64,000 nucleotides of DNA from Paraburkholderia tuberum STM678. GTDB lineage: Bacteria > Pseudomonadota > Gammaproteobacteria > Burkholderiales > Burkholderiaceae. Below the pieces are notes generated by a model. The model saw only the letters and a program-made list of their open reading frames with translations. It had not been told where the DNA came from and ran no database searches. The stretch lies in the NCBI RefSeq assembly GCF_902833905.1, contig NZ_CADFGP010000012.1, positions 124,001 to 188,000 of the forward strand. The letters are read 5' to 3'. Both the position numbers and the translations under genes were made by a program. Of this stretch, positions 39,245 through 48,128 are shown piece by piece; position 1 is the stretch's first letter, and each line of letters begins with the position of its first letter.

Positions 39245-39279
39245 CGCCCGTGGTCGGCAAAACGAATTGTTCAGGACGG
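39236..39279 (+). repeat. 44-base direct repeat, copy A (IS5-type end)
   Basis: A 44-base stretch beginning at TCGCCGTAACG, right across the stop of the IS5 transposase relic, occurs again without mismatch at 41210-41253 in the same orientation. Its place after the transposase indicates that it is an element end. Confidence 0.85.
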
Positions 39280-39412
39280 ACCAGCTAGTCGCGGGTGCTC
39301 CCCAAGCCCTCGTCGCGACGTTTCACGCGTACAGCATGACCATCCGGAACAGGGACGCGGGGAACATTTCAGATGGACAAGCCGTACCTATAAGATAATT
39401 GACGAACTTACA

Positions 39413-41059
39413 TTACTTGTTCGCCAATGCACCGCACGACGTCGTGCATCCATGCCAACCCGGTGCGATTACGTCATAGTTGTCGACTGTTCCGACAAAT
39501 CCATCGCCCTTGAAATTTGCCTTGGCTGTCGCCCAGCTTTGCGGGGTATGGAACACGTAAAGCGTGTCGGGCGAATAAGTACCGTGCTCGATCGTATCCT
39601 GCAATTGCGCCTGCACCTGGCCGAGCTTGTCGAAATCGACGCGCGCAAGATTGCCGCCGTTGATCGTCATCTTCGCATTAGACGCCATGAACGCAATCGG
39701 GACATAGGTGTAGCCGCCATCTAGCGGCATGACAAACGCGATCCGCTTGTAGTGCCGGGGCACCTCTTTCCAGAAATCGGACGTGAGGGACGGGGTCCAC
39801 TGCTGCGTCCATTGGCTTCTGAAATACTTTGACGCCTTGATCAGATCCGTGGCCTGGAAGACCACGAAGACACACAAAAGAGGAACTACCCATTTTCTGG
39901 GTGAGAGTTTGATGAAGCGAAATAGCAGAAAGACAATAGCCGCATAAAAAACCGGCCAGATAAAGCGACCCGAGGCGCGGAATGTCGACGTGAATCCTGT
40001 CAGGAAGGCCGGCATCGGGTACTGGAACAGCTCATGGCGGCCGCCGAGAGAGACCCGGTTTGACAGCGCGAACAGATAAAACAGCGCGCACACGAAGATC
40101 AGTGACGCGTGCGTGCCCCAGGCAATGGGCGCGTTCTTGCGATGTTTTATGATCAAGACCGCCGTCGTCACGAAGAGCAGTAAGACGCCAGCACCGATGT
40201 AGCAGAAACCTTCGTAATCTCCGCCGAGGAATCCATAGCTGCTCCAGATCGACCAGATGGCCTCCGCCCGGAACGGCGAGGTCAGGGTGACGCGATAGGT
40301 GCCGAATCCCCCCGACACGACGCTTCTGACCATGTAATAGCCGACCGACCAGGTCGTGATCAAAACCGCAACGGCAAGACACGGAAGCTCGACAGCCAAT
40401 TGCTTCAATCTTGCGCTACCGGGCGCAAGCAGGCGTACCCGATCGGCAAACCAGATGCCTGCGACCATGGCAAGCAAATAGGCGTGAATCGATGCGGTCA
40501 CGCAAATCAACAGAATCCAGTGCCACATCCTGCCCCGGTTGGTCAGATAGAGATATAGCGCGGCAAGCAGCAGCCAATGCCCTATCAGGGCCTCATGTCC
40601 GTGAAGCCGCCAAAGCATAGGCGGAGAGAGTGTCAGAAGTGCGCAACCTAGTGCTTTGATCACGTTGTCCGTGGTGCGCAGCGACAGGATCGCCCAGGCA
40701 AAAACGGCCTGTAAAGCAAAGCAGGCGGCGATCCATAGCCCAAAATATTGAAATTGGTCCGGCAGGACGCCGCGAACCAGCTTGAACAGGATTGCGAGCA
40801 ACGGTATTGAATCCGAGAATACGATCGAACTACCGATGACTTCCCCGTACCCCGGATTCAGGCCTAAGGGGAATTGCAGATACGGACTATGACGGAAAAA
40901 ATTCCATCCGACGTATTGCTGCGGGGCGTCACCGTCGCTCGACATAATCCAGTCCACACGAAGCGGATTCAGCCCGTGTCCGCCCGTGAACGCCAGGAAG
41001 ACGATTAAGCCGATAGCGGCCGGAATCAGGACGTTCCGAATGCGGAATAAGTCAGTCAT
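39413..41059 (-). CDS. Polytopic membrane protein, DUF6311-like
   Basis: A 548-residue protein with about ten or eleven membrane helices and a C-terminal periplasmic-type domain (about 430-548). The N-terminal part has SSDGDAPQQYVGWNFFRHSP and WRLHGHEALIGHWLLLAALY, the layout of GT-C-like DUF6311 proteins, some of which lie in cell-surface glycan loci. Catalytic function is unproven. I chose ATG at 41059; a longer in-frame version starts at 41134. The gene sits between the two copies of a 44-base IS-type repeat, so it may have arrived with that element. Confidence 0.75.
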   Translation of the reverse strand: MTDLFRIRNVLIPAAIGLIVFLAFTGGHGLNPLRVDWIMSSDGDAPQQYVGWNFFRHSPYLQFPLGLNPGYGEVIGSSIVFSDSIPLLAILFKLVRGVLPDQFQYFGLWIAACFALQAVFAWAILSLRTTDNVIKALGCALLTLSPPMLWRLHGHEALIGHWLLLAALYLYLTNRGRMWHWILLICVTASIHAYLLAMVAGIWFADRVRLLAPGSARLKQLAVELPCLAVAVLITTWSVGYYMVRSVVSGGFGTYRVTLTSPFRAEAIWSIWSSYGFLGGDYEGFCYIGAGVLLLFVTTAVLIIKHRKNAPIAWGTHASLIFVCALFYLFALSNRVSLGGRHELFQYPMPAFLTGFTSTFRASGRFIWPVFYAAIVFLLFRFIKLSPRKWVVPLLCVFVVFQATDLIKASKYFRSQWTQQWTPSLTSDFWKEVPRHYKRIAFVMPLDGGYTYVPIAFMASNAKMTINGGNLARVDFDKLGQVQAQLQDTIEHGTYSPDTLYVFHTPQSWATAKANFKGDGFVGTVDNYDVIAPGWHGCTTSCGALANK

Positions 41060-41724
41060 TGTTAATGGAAAGTCTAGGTCGTATTGATGGTGAATGTAAC
41101 GCAACTGGAAAAACGGTAGCGATGAATCGAGCAAGCCGGGAACCTGATGGCAGTGATATCCGAAGCCGCGAAGATTAAAAGTCTGGTAGCGGCATGGCGG
41201 CGGGGACGGTCGCCGTAACGCCCGTGGTCGGCAAAACGAATTGTTCAGGACGGGCTAACTACAGATCCTTCCTGCCTCCAGCGACGGTGGAGAATGGTAA
41301 TCGTGAAGACGTTGTTTGGTCTAGAACCAACCCTGACTATCGACTTGCGGACAGCACAAGGCGAACCGTCACGATGTCCGGCGATAGCTCGCTCACCAGC
41401 ATTAAACCGCGGGTTATCGTTTATGGCAGTCTGAAACCGGGCCAGCAGCGGCCGTTCATCCGGATCTGCCGACCGACCGAAAGTGGCCGTTGTCCGCGCG
41501 ATAGCGCTTGTCGCCGGGAAAATAGCCGGCGGCGCTGCGCTGCGGCGGTCCGAACCGAAACTCCCAGTTTCTATGGCACGATTCACCGTCCGCTTCACTG
41601 ATACCGTCACTGCCAACCGGCCACTGCGTCAAGACGATTGAAATAGTCGAAGAAATCCAAAGTCCCCGATTTCACGAACTCTGGCATCCGGCAACGTTCC
41701 GCACTACCACCGCTTTGCGGCGTG
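41060..41724. other. Region with no supported gene, IS end inside
   Basis: About 660 bases between the membrane protein and the phosphoesterase. It contains the second copy of the 44-base repeat. Short frames on both strands are low-complexity and lack ribosome sites. Confidence 0.4.
41210..41253 (+). repeat. 44-base direct repeat, copy B
   Basis: Identical to 39236-39279 and in the same orientation, but without a transposase next to it. It looks like a solitary insertion-sequence end. Confidence 0.85.
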
Positions 41725-43269
41725 CTATTTCTCCGAGACCGGATTGACGGGCAAGGCCGTTTCTTCCGCATCGTCTCGCGCGATGCCCGGCGTCGCCTCA
41801 CGGACCGATTGCCGCAAGCGCGTGAACGCTTGGCTCGTGCGTGCATCGCGTTGGTCGCGTGCGTCGTAGAAGTCCTTGCTGAGCCACTGGCCGAGACTCA
41901 TCATCAGCGAGCCCAACGCGCTCTTGAAGCGCACCCATGCGTTGCCGGTGCGCGCCAGTTGCGCGGCCGCCTCGACCGCCTCGGCGGCGAGCCGGTCCAG
42001 TTCCGCGTGCAGATAGTCGGCGAAATGATGCAGGCCATGCTGATTGCCATTCGACGATTTGCGTTCCAGTTCGACGTGCTGCGCAATCAGCGATTGATTG
42101 GGCACGCGAATAAACGGAGGCGTATCGGTGCGCGCGCCGCCGCCACGGCGAATCGCCACACCGAGGTTCGCGGACGCCTCGGTGCGCTTGCCGAGCGGTG
42201 GCATTTGCCACTTGTCGCACAGGTACTTCAGCAGGCTGCAATGATCGAATCGTTCGTTGCACACGCCGGCTTCGCACCACGGTGACACCAGGATGGCGGG
42301 AACACGCACGCCGAGTCGTTTGAAATCGAAGCTCGCGGTGTGGTCGTCGGGTGCGAGCACGTCGGCCGGCGGCGATACGTGGTCGTAGAAACCGCCGTGC
42401 TCATCGTAGAGGACCACCAGTAACGCGCGCTCCCACAGCGCCTGATTCGAGCGCAGCGCATTGTAGGTATCCGCGATCAGCTTCTCTGCCTTCATGATGT
42501 TGTGCGGCGGATGATCGTCGTTCTGCGCTTCGCCGAAGTACTTCGGCTCGATCAGTACGAATTGCGGAAACTGACTGGCGGGTCCCGCTGCGTCCTCGAA
42601 GAATTGATCGAAAGAGCGGTAATTCGCGAGGTTTTCCGCGCGTCGCTGGTTCTTCAGCAGCAACGAGGCGGGGAAGTCGTAGAAATAGACGCTCCACGTT
42701 TTGCGCGCGGCGTTCAGCCGATCGAAAATCGTGTCCTGATCCTGCTCGGTGTACCAGTGCGGATTGAGCCCGTCGAGTCCCGAAGGCATTTCGATCTCGC
42801 CTTTCGACGTACCCGTCAGCGCGAAAAAACGGTTGGGCCACGTCGGCCCCGGCAATGACGAGAACCACCGGTCGCACACGGTGAATTGCGAACCGAGCGT
42901 GTGCAGCGCGGGCAGAAAGCCGAGCGGGTAATAGCCCATCACGTCTTGCCGCGCGGCGAGGCTGCTCTTCGGGTAGTCGTTCACGAACGTACGCACGAAA
43001 CCGCTGTTGTCGGCGGCGATCTGTTCCATCACGGCCTTGTGCTCGTGATTCGGATCGTGCTTCATCTGCCGCTCGCGCGTTTCACGCGGATAGAAGGTGT
43101 GGCCTTGACCGTCGGCGTTCGATTTGCCGGCCGCGTTGCGCACGCCGTCCAGTTTGTCGTGCACGGCGTCGAGGCAGCCGAGCATCTGGTCGAACGAGTG
43201 ATTCTCCATCAACAGTAGCACGACGTGTTCGATCGGATCGTTCTGCGCGTTCTGCTCGACGTCACTCAT
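41725..43269 (-). CDS. Phospholipase C/acid phosphatase-like phosphoesterase without signal peptide
   Basis: A 514-residue phosphoesterase of the AcpA/PLC family. Motifs: HVVLLLMENHSFDQMLGCLD near the N-terminus (catalytic nucleophile and metal region), SLPGPTWPNRFFALTG, and VVLYDEHGGFYDHVSPP with metal ligands. Relatives are usually exported by the Tat system, but this protein begins MSDVEQNAQNDPIEH and has no twin-arginine or other signal. It lies 151 bases downstream of a holin/muramidase pair on the same strand, which could provide an alternative exit. The C-terminal 130 residues are helical and not typical of the core family. Confidence 0.88.
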   Translation of the reverse strand: MSDVEQNAQNDPIEHVVLLLMENHSFDQMLGCLDAVHDKLDGVRNAAGKSNADGQGHTFYPRETRERQMKHDPNHEHKAVMEQIAADNSGFVRTFVNDYPKSSLAARQDVMGYYPLGFLPALHTLGSQFTVCDRWFSSLPGPTWPNRFFALTGTSKGEIEMPSGLDGLNPHWYTEQDQDTIFDRLNAARKTWSVYFYDFPASLLLKNQRRAENLANYRSFDQFFEDAAGPASQFPQFVLIEPKYFGEAQNDDHPPHNIMKAEKLIADTYNALRSNQALWERALLVVLYDEHGGFYDHVSPPADVLAPDDHTASFDFKRLGVRVPAILVSPWCEAGVCNERFDHCSLLKYLCDKWQMPPLGKRTEASANLGVAIRRGGGARTDTPPFIRVPNQSLIAQHVELERKSSNGNQHGLHHFADYLHAELDRLAAEAVEAAAQLARTGNAWVRFKSALGSLMMSLGQWLSKDFYDARDQRDARTSQAFTRLRQSVREATPGIARDDAEETALPVNPVSEK

Positions 43270-43420
43270 CTTCTATCGCTCCACTCGGGACGGGATGGAC
43301 TTCGCGTTGCCAACTTAGCGCAAAACGCGCGCCGGCGAAAGAGCCCTGCTTTGAGGCGGACATGCACGCGACGGTCAATGTACTTCGTCGCGTGCATGAT
43401 TCGCTTAACGTAGCATCGAC

Positions 43421-44116
43421 TCAACTGCCGCCCGAGAAGATCGGACCTTGCCCGCCCGGCGCGAACGATGGGAAGTGGTCGCCGGACGGCGCGGCCGCCG
43501 CCGGTGCGTGCGCTCCCGATTGCGACGCCGGTTCGCGCAACGTCAACGCGCTATCGGCCGTGATCGGCACGCTCGGCTTCGCGAGCAGCTCGGTCTTGCG
43601 CATCGAGCCGACCGACGTGCCGAAGTAATAGCCGATGATGCTGATCCACGCGGTTCCCAACGCGCCGACGATCACGTTGACGAGATCCTTGTTGGTACCC
43701 GGCAAAGGCTGGAACGCCATCAGCAGCAAAATGCCGAAGAAGCCGGTGGTGACGGCCATGGCGAGCACCTTCGGGACCCAGTCGCGATTGGCGACACCCA
43801 TCGCGCGTGCATTCGCGGTGTCGCTCGTGGCGATGCGGGCCATGTCGGCGTCGTGCGCGAGGCTCGACTGCGCGGCCGTCACCATCAACTGCTGCAATTG
43901 CAGCGAATTCGCGCTTTCGGCCTGGCGAAGTTTTTCGAGTGCGCCGGGGTCGTTCAACGCGGGTTCCACGAAGGCCGGGTCGCTCGGCGTGCCGAGCGCG
44001 TGCGAGATGATCGCGGCGGCAGCGGTCACGCCGAGGCCGACCGGCCCCCCTACGAGCCCGGCGAGAAGCGGGGCGGTGCTATTGATATTCTTCGCAACTT
44101 TAGACCAGTCCATCAT
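43421..44116 (-). CDS. Holin-like protein of the 3TM phage holin type
   Basis: A 231-residue protein with an N-terminal hydrophobic region (LAGLVGGPVGLGVTAAAAIISHAL) and two later helices (VLAMAVTTGFFGILLLMAF and VIVGALGTAWISIIGYYFG) followed by a Pro/Ala-rich tail. The end of the last helix, GTSVGSMRKTELL, is typical of phage 3TM holins. The ATG at 44116 has GGGAG before it and overlaps the muramidase stop by 4 bases. Probably makes inner-membrane passages for the muramidase. Confidence 0.82.
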   Translation of the reverse strand: MMDWSKVAKNINSTAPLLAGLVGGPVGLGVTAAAAIISHALGTPSDPAFVEPALNDPGALEKLRQAESANSLQLQQLMVTAAQSSLAHDADMARIATSDTANARAMGVANRDWVPKVLAMAVTTGFFGILLLMAFQPLPGTNKDLVNVIVGALGTAWISIIGYYFGTSVGSMRKTELLAKPSVPITADSALTLREPASQSGAHAPAAAAPSGDHFPSFAPGGQGPIFSGGS

Positions 44117-44595
44117 GCTGCTCCCAGGAGAAGATTGGCTGCCATGCGTTCGGTCCAGCCGCGGCTGAAACTCGGCCACGAATGCAGGTTCCGCAGGTAC
44201 CGCAGACGATACGCGGCGAAGCGCATCACGAACTTCATCGGATCGGCGTTCTTGACCGCATCGAGCGTGTCGGGGCCGAACTTGCCGTCTTCCCTGGCGC
44301 CGGACGCTTTCTGCATCCACAGCACGACGAGGCCGCCGTTGTAGTTCGCATCGAAAATCTGGAAAGCCACGCGCGGATCGAGTTCGTCGAGATGCAACGG
44401 GTCCCAGTACCTGCGCTTGGCGATCTGATGGGCGGTATCGAGCGGCAGGTCTTTCATCGCGCCGTTATAGCCCTCACTGCGCGCGACGCGCGCTGTCACA
44501 CCCCACATCGTTTCGCCGCCTGGATCGGCCGGATTGAAGCTGTACCCGCCTTCGTTTCCGATCAAGGCTTTGAATGCATCTTCGAAGCTGTCCAT
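44113..44595 (-). CDS. GH108 muramidase (TtsA/phage endolysin type)
   Basis: A 160-residue glycoside hydrolase family 108 protein. The catalytic Glu is in LIGNEGGYSFNPADPGGETMWGVT; the C-terminal peptidoglycan-binding-like part contains DGKFGPDTLDAVKN. The family includes phage endolysins and TtsA, the Salmonella muramidase needed for typhoid toxin release. There is no signal peptide, as expected if the holin lets it out. AGGAGA precedes the ATG at 44595. It is coupled to the holin gene. Confidence 0.9.
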   Translation of the reverse strand: MDSFEDAFKALIGNEGGYSFNPADPGGETMWGVTARVARSEGYNGAMKDLPLDTAHQIAKRRYWDPLHLDELDPRVAFQIFDANYNGGLVVLWMQKASGAREDGKFGPDTLDAVKNADPMKFVMRFAAYRLRYLRNLHSWPSFSRGWTERMAANLLLGAA

Positions 44596-44649
44596 CGAAC
44601 TGTCTCCTGTTCGGCTGTGTTGCCAACTCAAATGGCGAATGCGCGCGGC

Positions 44650-46128
44650 TCAGGCCGCTTGCATCGCCCGTCCTACGGCGTCGCTTACCGTATCGAGCGA
44701 TGCCCGAAGCGGGTACGACGTCATGGGATTCGAAACGGGCTTGACGCGCAGGTCAGGCCTCGATGTCCGGGTGTCGGCTTCGTCGGGCGATGCGTCCGTC
44801 GAGAGCGCCAGCTCGCGTTCGCGCGCCGACAACGTGCCGGCGTCGAGCTGCAATGCCTGTGCATACTTGCGCGCGGCCTCGCGCAGCGCGCCTTTGTGTT
44901 CCAGCGCGTGGCCCCATTCCACATAGGACGGCGCGAGATCGGGACGCAACGCGACGGCGTGCGACAGCTTGTCGATTGCTTCGTCGTCGTGGCCGGTTTT
45001 GACGAGCGCCTCGGCCCAGTCGTGCAGCGTGTCGACGGAGTCGGGGTTCATCTTGGCAGCCTGCCTGAATGCTTCGAGTGCTTCGCGATCGTGCTTCTTC
45101 GAATGCAACAGCACGTCGCCGAGCAGTCGCAGGTTTTCAGCGGTGCGCGACTTTTCCTTCGCGCCGGCCCGCATTTCCTTTAGCGCATCGTCGATGCGGT
45201 TCTGCTGTTCGAGCGCAATGCCGAGACTCGCGCGCAGCACCGCCGAGTGCTTGTATTGGGTCAATGCTTCACGGATCTGCTGCTCGGCTTCTGTCGAGCG
45301 CTGCTGACTGTCGAGCAACCACGCCTTACCCGCGACTGCCCATTGGGCTTGCTCGGATGAGGGCAACGCGAGGACTTCGTCATAGATCCCGACGATCTCG
45401 CGATAGTCGCATTGCGCGAGCGAGCATTTAGTCTTTTTTTGGACCTGCGTGAACAGATGACTGGCGAGGATGTTAGGTTCGGCGAGGCGCATCGCCGTGA
45501 CTGCGATGTCGCGCACGAGCTTTTCGAGGTCGCGCCCTTCGAACGGCACCGTGCTTTGGCGGCCGTTGAACGGTCCGTGTTCTATCTGCACGTGCGCGAC
45601 GTATGAATCCGCGCTGCTATTCGTCTTCGTGATGCCGATGTGCACGGCGACATCGTCGCGTTTGAGCACGCCTTTGATGAAGCGCACCGTCGTCGCATAC
45701 GACATTTCCTGACCCGGAATCTGGATGTCCTGTTGCGCGTCGTTGCTGGTCATCGTGTCGTGCGGAATCGATTCGGCATCCTGGCCGATTTCCTTCATCG
45801 CCGACATGATCCGCTCGGCGAGAAAGTTCGCCGTATAGCCGCGCTCGGTCAACGTTTGCGGTGTCTCCACCGGCGGTACCAGCAATTGACGCGCGAGCAC
45901 GCCGCGCACGACGAGGCAGATGGAACCGATCGTCAGTAGGATGAACAACCAGGGCAGGACATACGGCCAGAGGCGTTTCGGTCCGCGGCCGATCACACCG
46001 GCGGTGTGCAAGCCGAACAGCACGAATCCGCTCGAATGATGACGATCGCGGCGATTCGCGGTGTTGGCGCGCATGAACGGGCCGCCGTACCCGTTGGTTG
46101 ACCGGCGTTGACTCTGTGCACTCGACAT
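44650..46128 (-). CDS. TPR-repeat protein with one membrane helix
   Basis: A 492-residue protein. The N-terminal 50 residues are basic and cytoplasmic, one helix lies at about 54-78 (PYVLPWLFILLTIGSICLVV), and a periplasmic part of about 200 residues is followed by TPR units from about 265 to 430 (AVLRASLGIALEQQNRIDDALKEM, ENLRLLGDVLLHSKKHDREALEAF, DTLHDWAEALVKTGHDDEAIDKL, SYVEWGHALEHKGALREAAR in pattern). The TPR scaffold could organise the muramidase and holin encoded just downstream, 54 bases away. Function otherwise unknown. Confidence 0.78.
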   Translation of the reverse strand: MSSAQSQRRSTNGYGGPFMRANTANRRDRHHSSGFVLFGLHTAGVIGRGPKRLWPYVLPWLFILLTIGSICLVVRGVLARQLLVPPVETPQTLTERGYTANFLAERIMSAMKEIGQDAESIPHDTMTSNDAQQDIQIPGQEMSYATTVRFIKGVLKRDDVAVHIGITKTNSSADSYVAHVQIEHGPFNGRQSTVPFEGRDLEKLVRDIAVTAMRLAEPNILASHLFTQVQKKTKCSLAQCDYREIVGIYDEVLALPSSEQAQWAVAGKAWLLDSQQRSTEAEQQIREALTQYKHSAVLRASLGIALEQQNRIDDALKEMRAGAKEKSRTAENLRLLGDVLLHSKKHDREALEAFRQAAKMNPDSVDTLHDWAEALVKTGHDDEAIDKLSHAVALRPDLAPSYVEWGHALEHKGALREAARKYAQALQLDAGTLSARERELALSTDASPDEADTRTSRPDLRVKPVSNPMTSYPLRASLDTVSDAVGRAMQAA

Positions 46129-46333
46129 GACTCACCTCGCTTCGATCCGCGATCGATGTTGGCGATCGCCCGACTTGCGCGGTGGGGTACGCATCGAGCG
46201 TGCCATAGCGCATGGAACGGGCTGGCAGCCGGATGTTGGCTTCTGGTGGGGGATTGAAAGAAAGAAGTGTTGCGAGGTGGCCAACGTATTGCGAAAAACA
46301 GTTTGCTGGCGGGAGACAGGATGTGCGTTAGCA

Positions 46334-46371
46334 AATAAAAATGCCGCTCAGTCCAGAAGACTGAGCGGCAT
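46334..46371 (-). terminator. Rho-independent terminator of the ABC-transporter operon
   Basis: ATGCCGCTCAGTC and GACTGAGCGGCAT form a perfect 13-base stem with a 5-base loop; on the minus strand TTTTTATTT follows. It lies 44 bases after the permease gene. Confidence 0.9.
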
Positions 46372-46414
46372 CGGTGCAGCGAACTACTGTTTGTGGACTC
46401 TGAGCTGCCGTGGC

Positions 46415-47278
46415 TTAAACCGAACTCGGCCGCCACTTCAACAATCGACTCTCCACCGCGGTCAGCAGGTAGTCGGCGGCAAGCGCGACCACCGCCAGCA
46501 CGATCATCGCCGCGAACACGCCGGCCGCATTGAACGCGCCCTGGGCGGTGGAGATCAGCAAGCCGATGCCCTGCTTCGAGCCGAGAAACTCGCCGACCAC
46601 CGCGCCGACCAGCGCGAAGCCGAAGCTCACGTGCAGGCTCGCGAGAATCCAGCTCAGCGCCGACGGAATCACGACCGAGGTCGTCACCTGACGGCGCGAC
46701 GCGCCGAGAATCTGCGCATTCGCGATCATGTAGCGATCCGCTTCGCGCACACCCTGGAACGCGTTGGCGAACACGACGAAAAACACCATCACGACCGCGA
46801 GCGCGACTTTCGATGCCATGCCGAGCCCGAGCGCGATCACGAACACCGAGCCGAGCACGACGCGCGGGATCGAGTTGGCGATCTTGATGTAGAGACTGAA
46901 CACGTCGGAGAGCAGCTTGTTTCGGCCGAGCACGATGCCGCAGAAGATGCCCCCGATCGAACCGATGATGAAGCCGAGCCCCGTTTCCTCGAGCGTGACC
47001 CACACCTGCGTGAGCAGCGGCCCTTGCGAGGTACCGTTCACGAACCAGTCGACGATCTGAGCGAAGATCTCGCTCGGCATCGAGAAGAAGAAAGGGTCGA
47101 TCCACTTCAGGCGCGCGGACAGTTCCCAGCCGCCGAGCACGACCACGAGCAGGAGAATGCGCAGCGAAATCACCAGAACCTGGCGCTGGCGGATCTTCTT
47201 CTGCGCAATACGCTCGACGTGAGCGAGCGACGCGGCGTCGATGCCCGAGGGCATCATCTGTTGAGAGGGTGTAGACAT
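46415..47278 (-). CDS. ABC permease, SsuC/TauC type
   Basis: A 287-residue inner-membrane permease with six helices and the EAA-like loop (ADRYMIANAQILGASRRQVTTSVVIPSAL in pattern) that docks the ATPase. It belongs to the nitrate/sulfonate/taurine group. The ATG at 47278 has AGGAA before it. Third gene in the operon after the binding protein and ATPase, 16 bases from the ATPase. Confidence 0.92.
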   Translation of the reverse strand: MSTPSQQMMPSGIDAASLAHVERIAQKKIRQRQVLVISLRILLLVVVLGGWELSARLKWIDPFFFSMPSEIFAQIVDWFVNGTSQGPLLTQVWVTLEETGLGFIIGSIGGIFCGIVLGRNKLLSDVFSLYIKIANSIPRVVLGSVFVIALGLGMASKVALAVVMVFFVVFANAFQGVREADRYMIANAQILGASRRQVTTSVVIPSALSWILASLHVSFGFALVGAVVGEFLGSKQGIGLLISTAQGAFNAAGVFAAMIVLAVVALAADYLLTAVESRLLKWRPSSV

Positions 47279-47294
47279 GTTTGCCGTTCCTTGA

Positions 47295-48089
47295 TTAACC
47301 GATCTGCACTTCTTCGCGCAGGTCATGCCAGATATCGCGCGAAATTTCGATGAAGCGTGAGTCGTAGCGGACCTCCGACGTGACGCGCGGTCGCGGCAGA
47401 TCGATTTCGTAGACTTTCTTCAGCGTGGCGGGGCGGGCAGTTAGCACGAACACGCGATCGGCGAGCGCAATCGCTTCTTCGAGGTCGTGCGTGACGAACA
47501 CGACCGAGCCGGCGCCGCCCCACAATTGCAGCAACTCGTCCTGCATCAATGTGCGCGTCTGCATGTCGAGCGCCGAGAACGGCTCGTCCATCAGCAGGAT
47601 TTCCGGCTTGTTGATGAAGGTCTGCGCAAGCGCGACGCGCTTGCGCATGCCGCCGGACAGTTGATGCGGATAGTGCTTGCCGAACTTGTCGAGGCCCACG
47701 CGGCGCAGCCATTCGTTCGCTTCGTCGTAAGCGGCCGATTTCGAGCGGCCGCGATACAGCGGACCCGCCGCGACGTTGTCGAGCACCGAGCGCCACGGAA
47801 ACACCGCATCGGCCTGAAACACGAAACCGATGCGCGGATCGATGCCGTCCACCGGCGCGCCCATCACGCGCACTTCGCCGGTGGTCGGCTTCAGCAAGCC
47901 GGTGATCATGCTGAGCGTGGTGGACTTGCCGCAGCCGGTCGGGCCGACCACCGCGACGAATTCGCCGCGTGCCACCGACATGCTGAAGTCGCGCAGCGCG
48001 ATCGTGGCCTTGCCGTCCGGGGAAATGAAACGGCACGACACGTTGCGCATTTCGATCGCTGGCGTCTCGCGTGACATAGGTTGATTCAT
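47295..48089 (-). CDS. ABC transporter ATPase, SsuB/TauB type
   Basis: A 264-residue ATPase with Walker A GPTGCGKS, signature LSGGMRKRVALAQ and Walker B ILLMDEPFSALD. The family energises uptake of nitrate, sulfonates, taurine or similar small organic anions. It lies between the binding-protein and permease genes. Confidence 0.94.
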   Translation of the reverse strand: MNQPMSRETPAIEMRNVSCRFISPDGKATIALRDFSMSVARGEFVAVVGPTGCGKSTTLSMITGLLKPTTGEVRVMGAPVDGIDPRIGFVFQADAVFPWRSVLDNVAAGPLYRGRSKSAAYDEANEWLRRVGLDKFGKHYPHQLSGGMRKRVALAQTFINKPEILLMDEPFSALDMQTRTLMQDELLQLWGGAGSVVFVTHDLEEAIALADRVFVLTARPATLKKVYEIDLPRPRVTSEVRYDSRFIEISRDIWHDLREEVQIG

Positions 48090-48128
48090 CGGCGGGTGCC
48101 TCGCAGTTCTGTGAAGATGAAAGAAGCG

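Noticed and set aside
41194..41601. 135-codon + frame around the second 44-base repeat
   Set aside because: It begins in the IS end, lacks a ribosome site and is low-complexity Arg-rich.
43421..46128. Prophage
   Set aside because: Holin and GH108 are phage-like, but no capsid, tail, integrase, terminase or attachment-site sequence is seen nearby.
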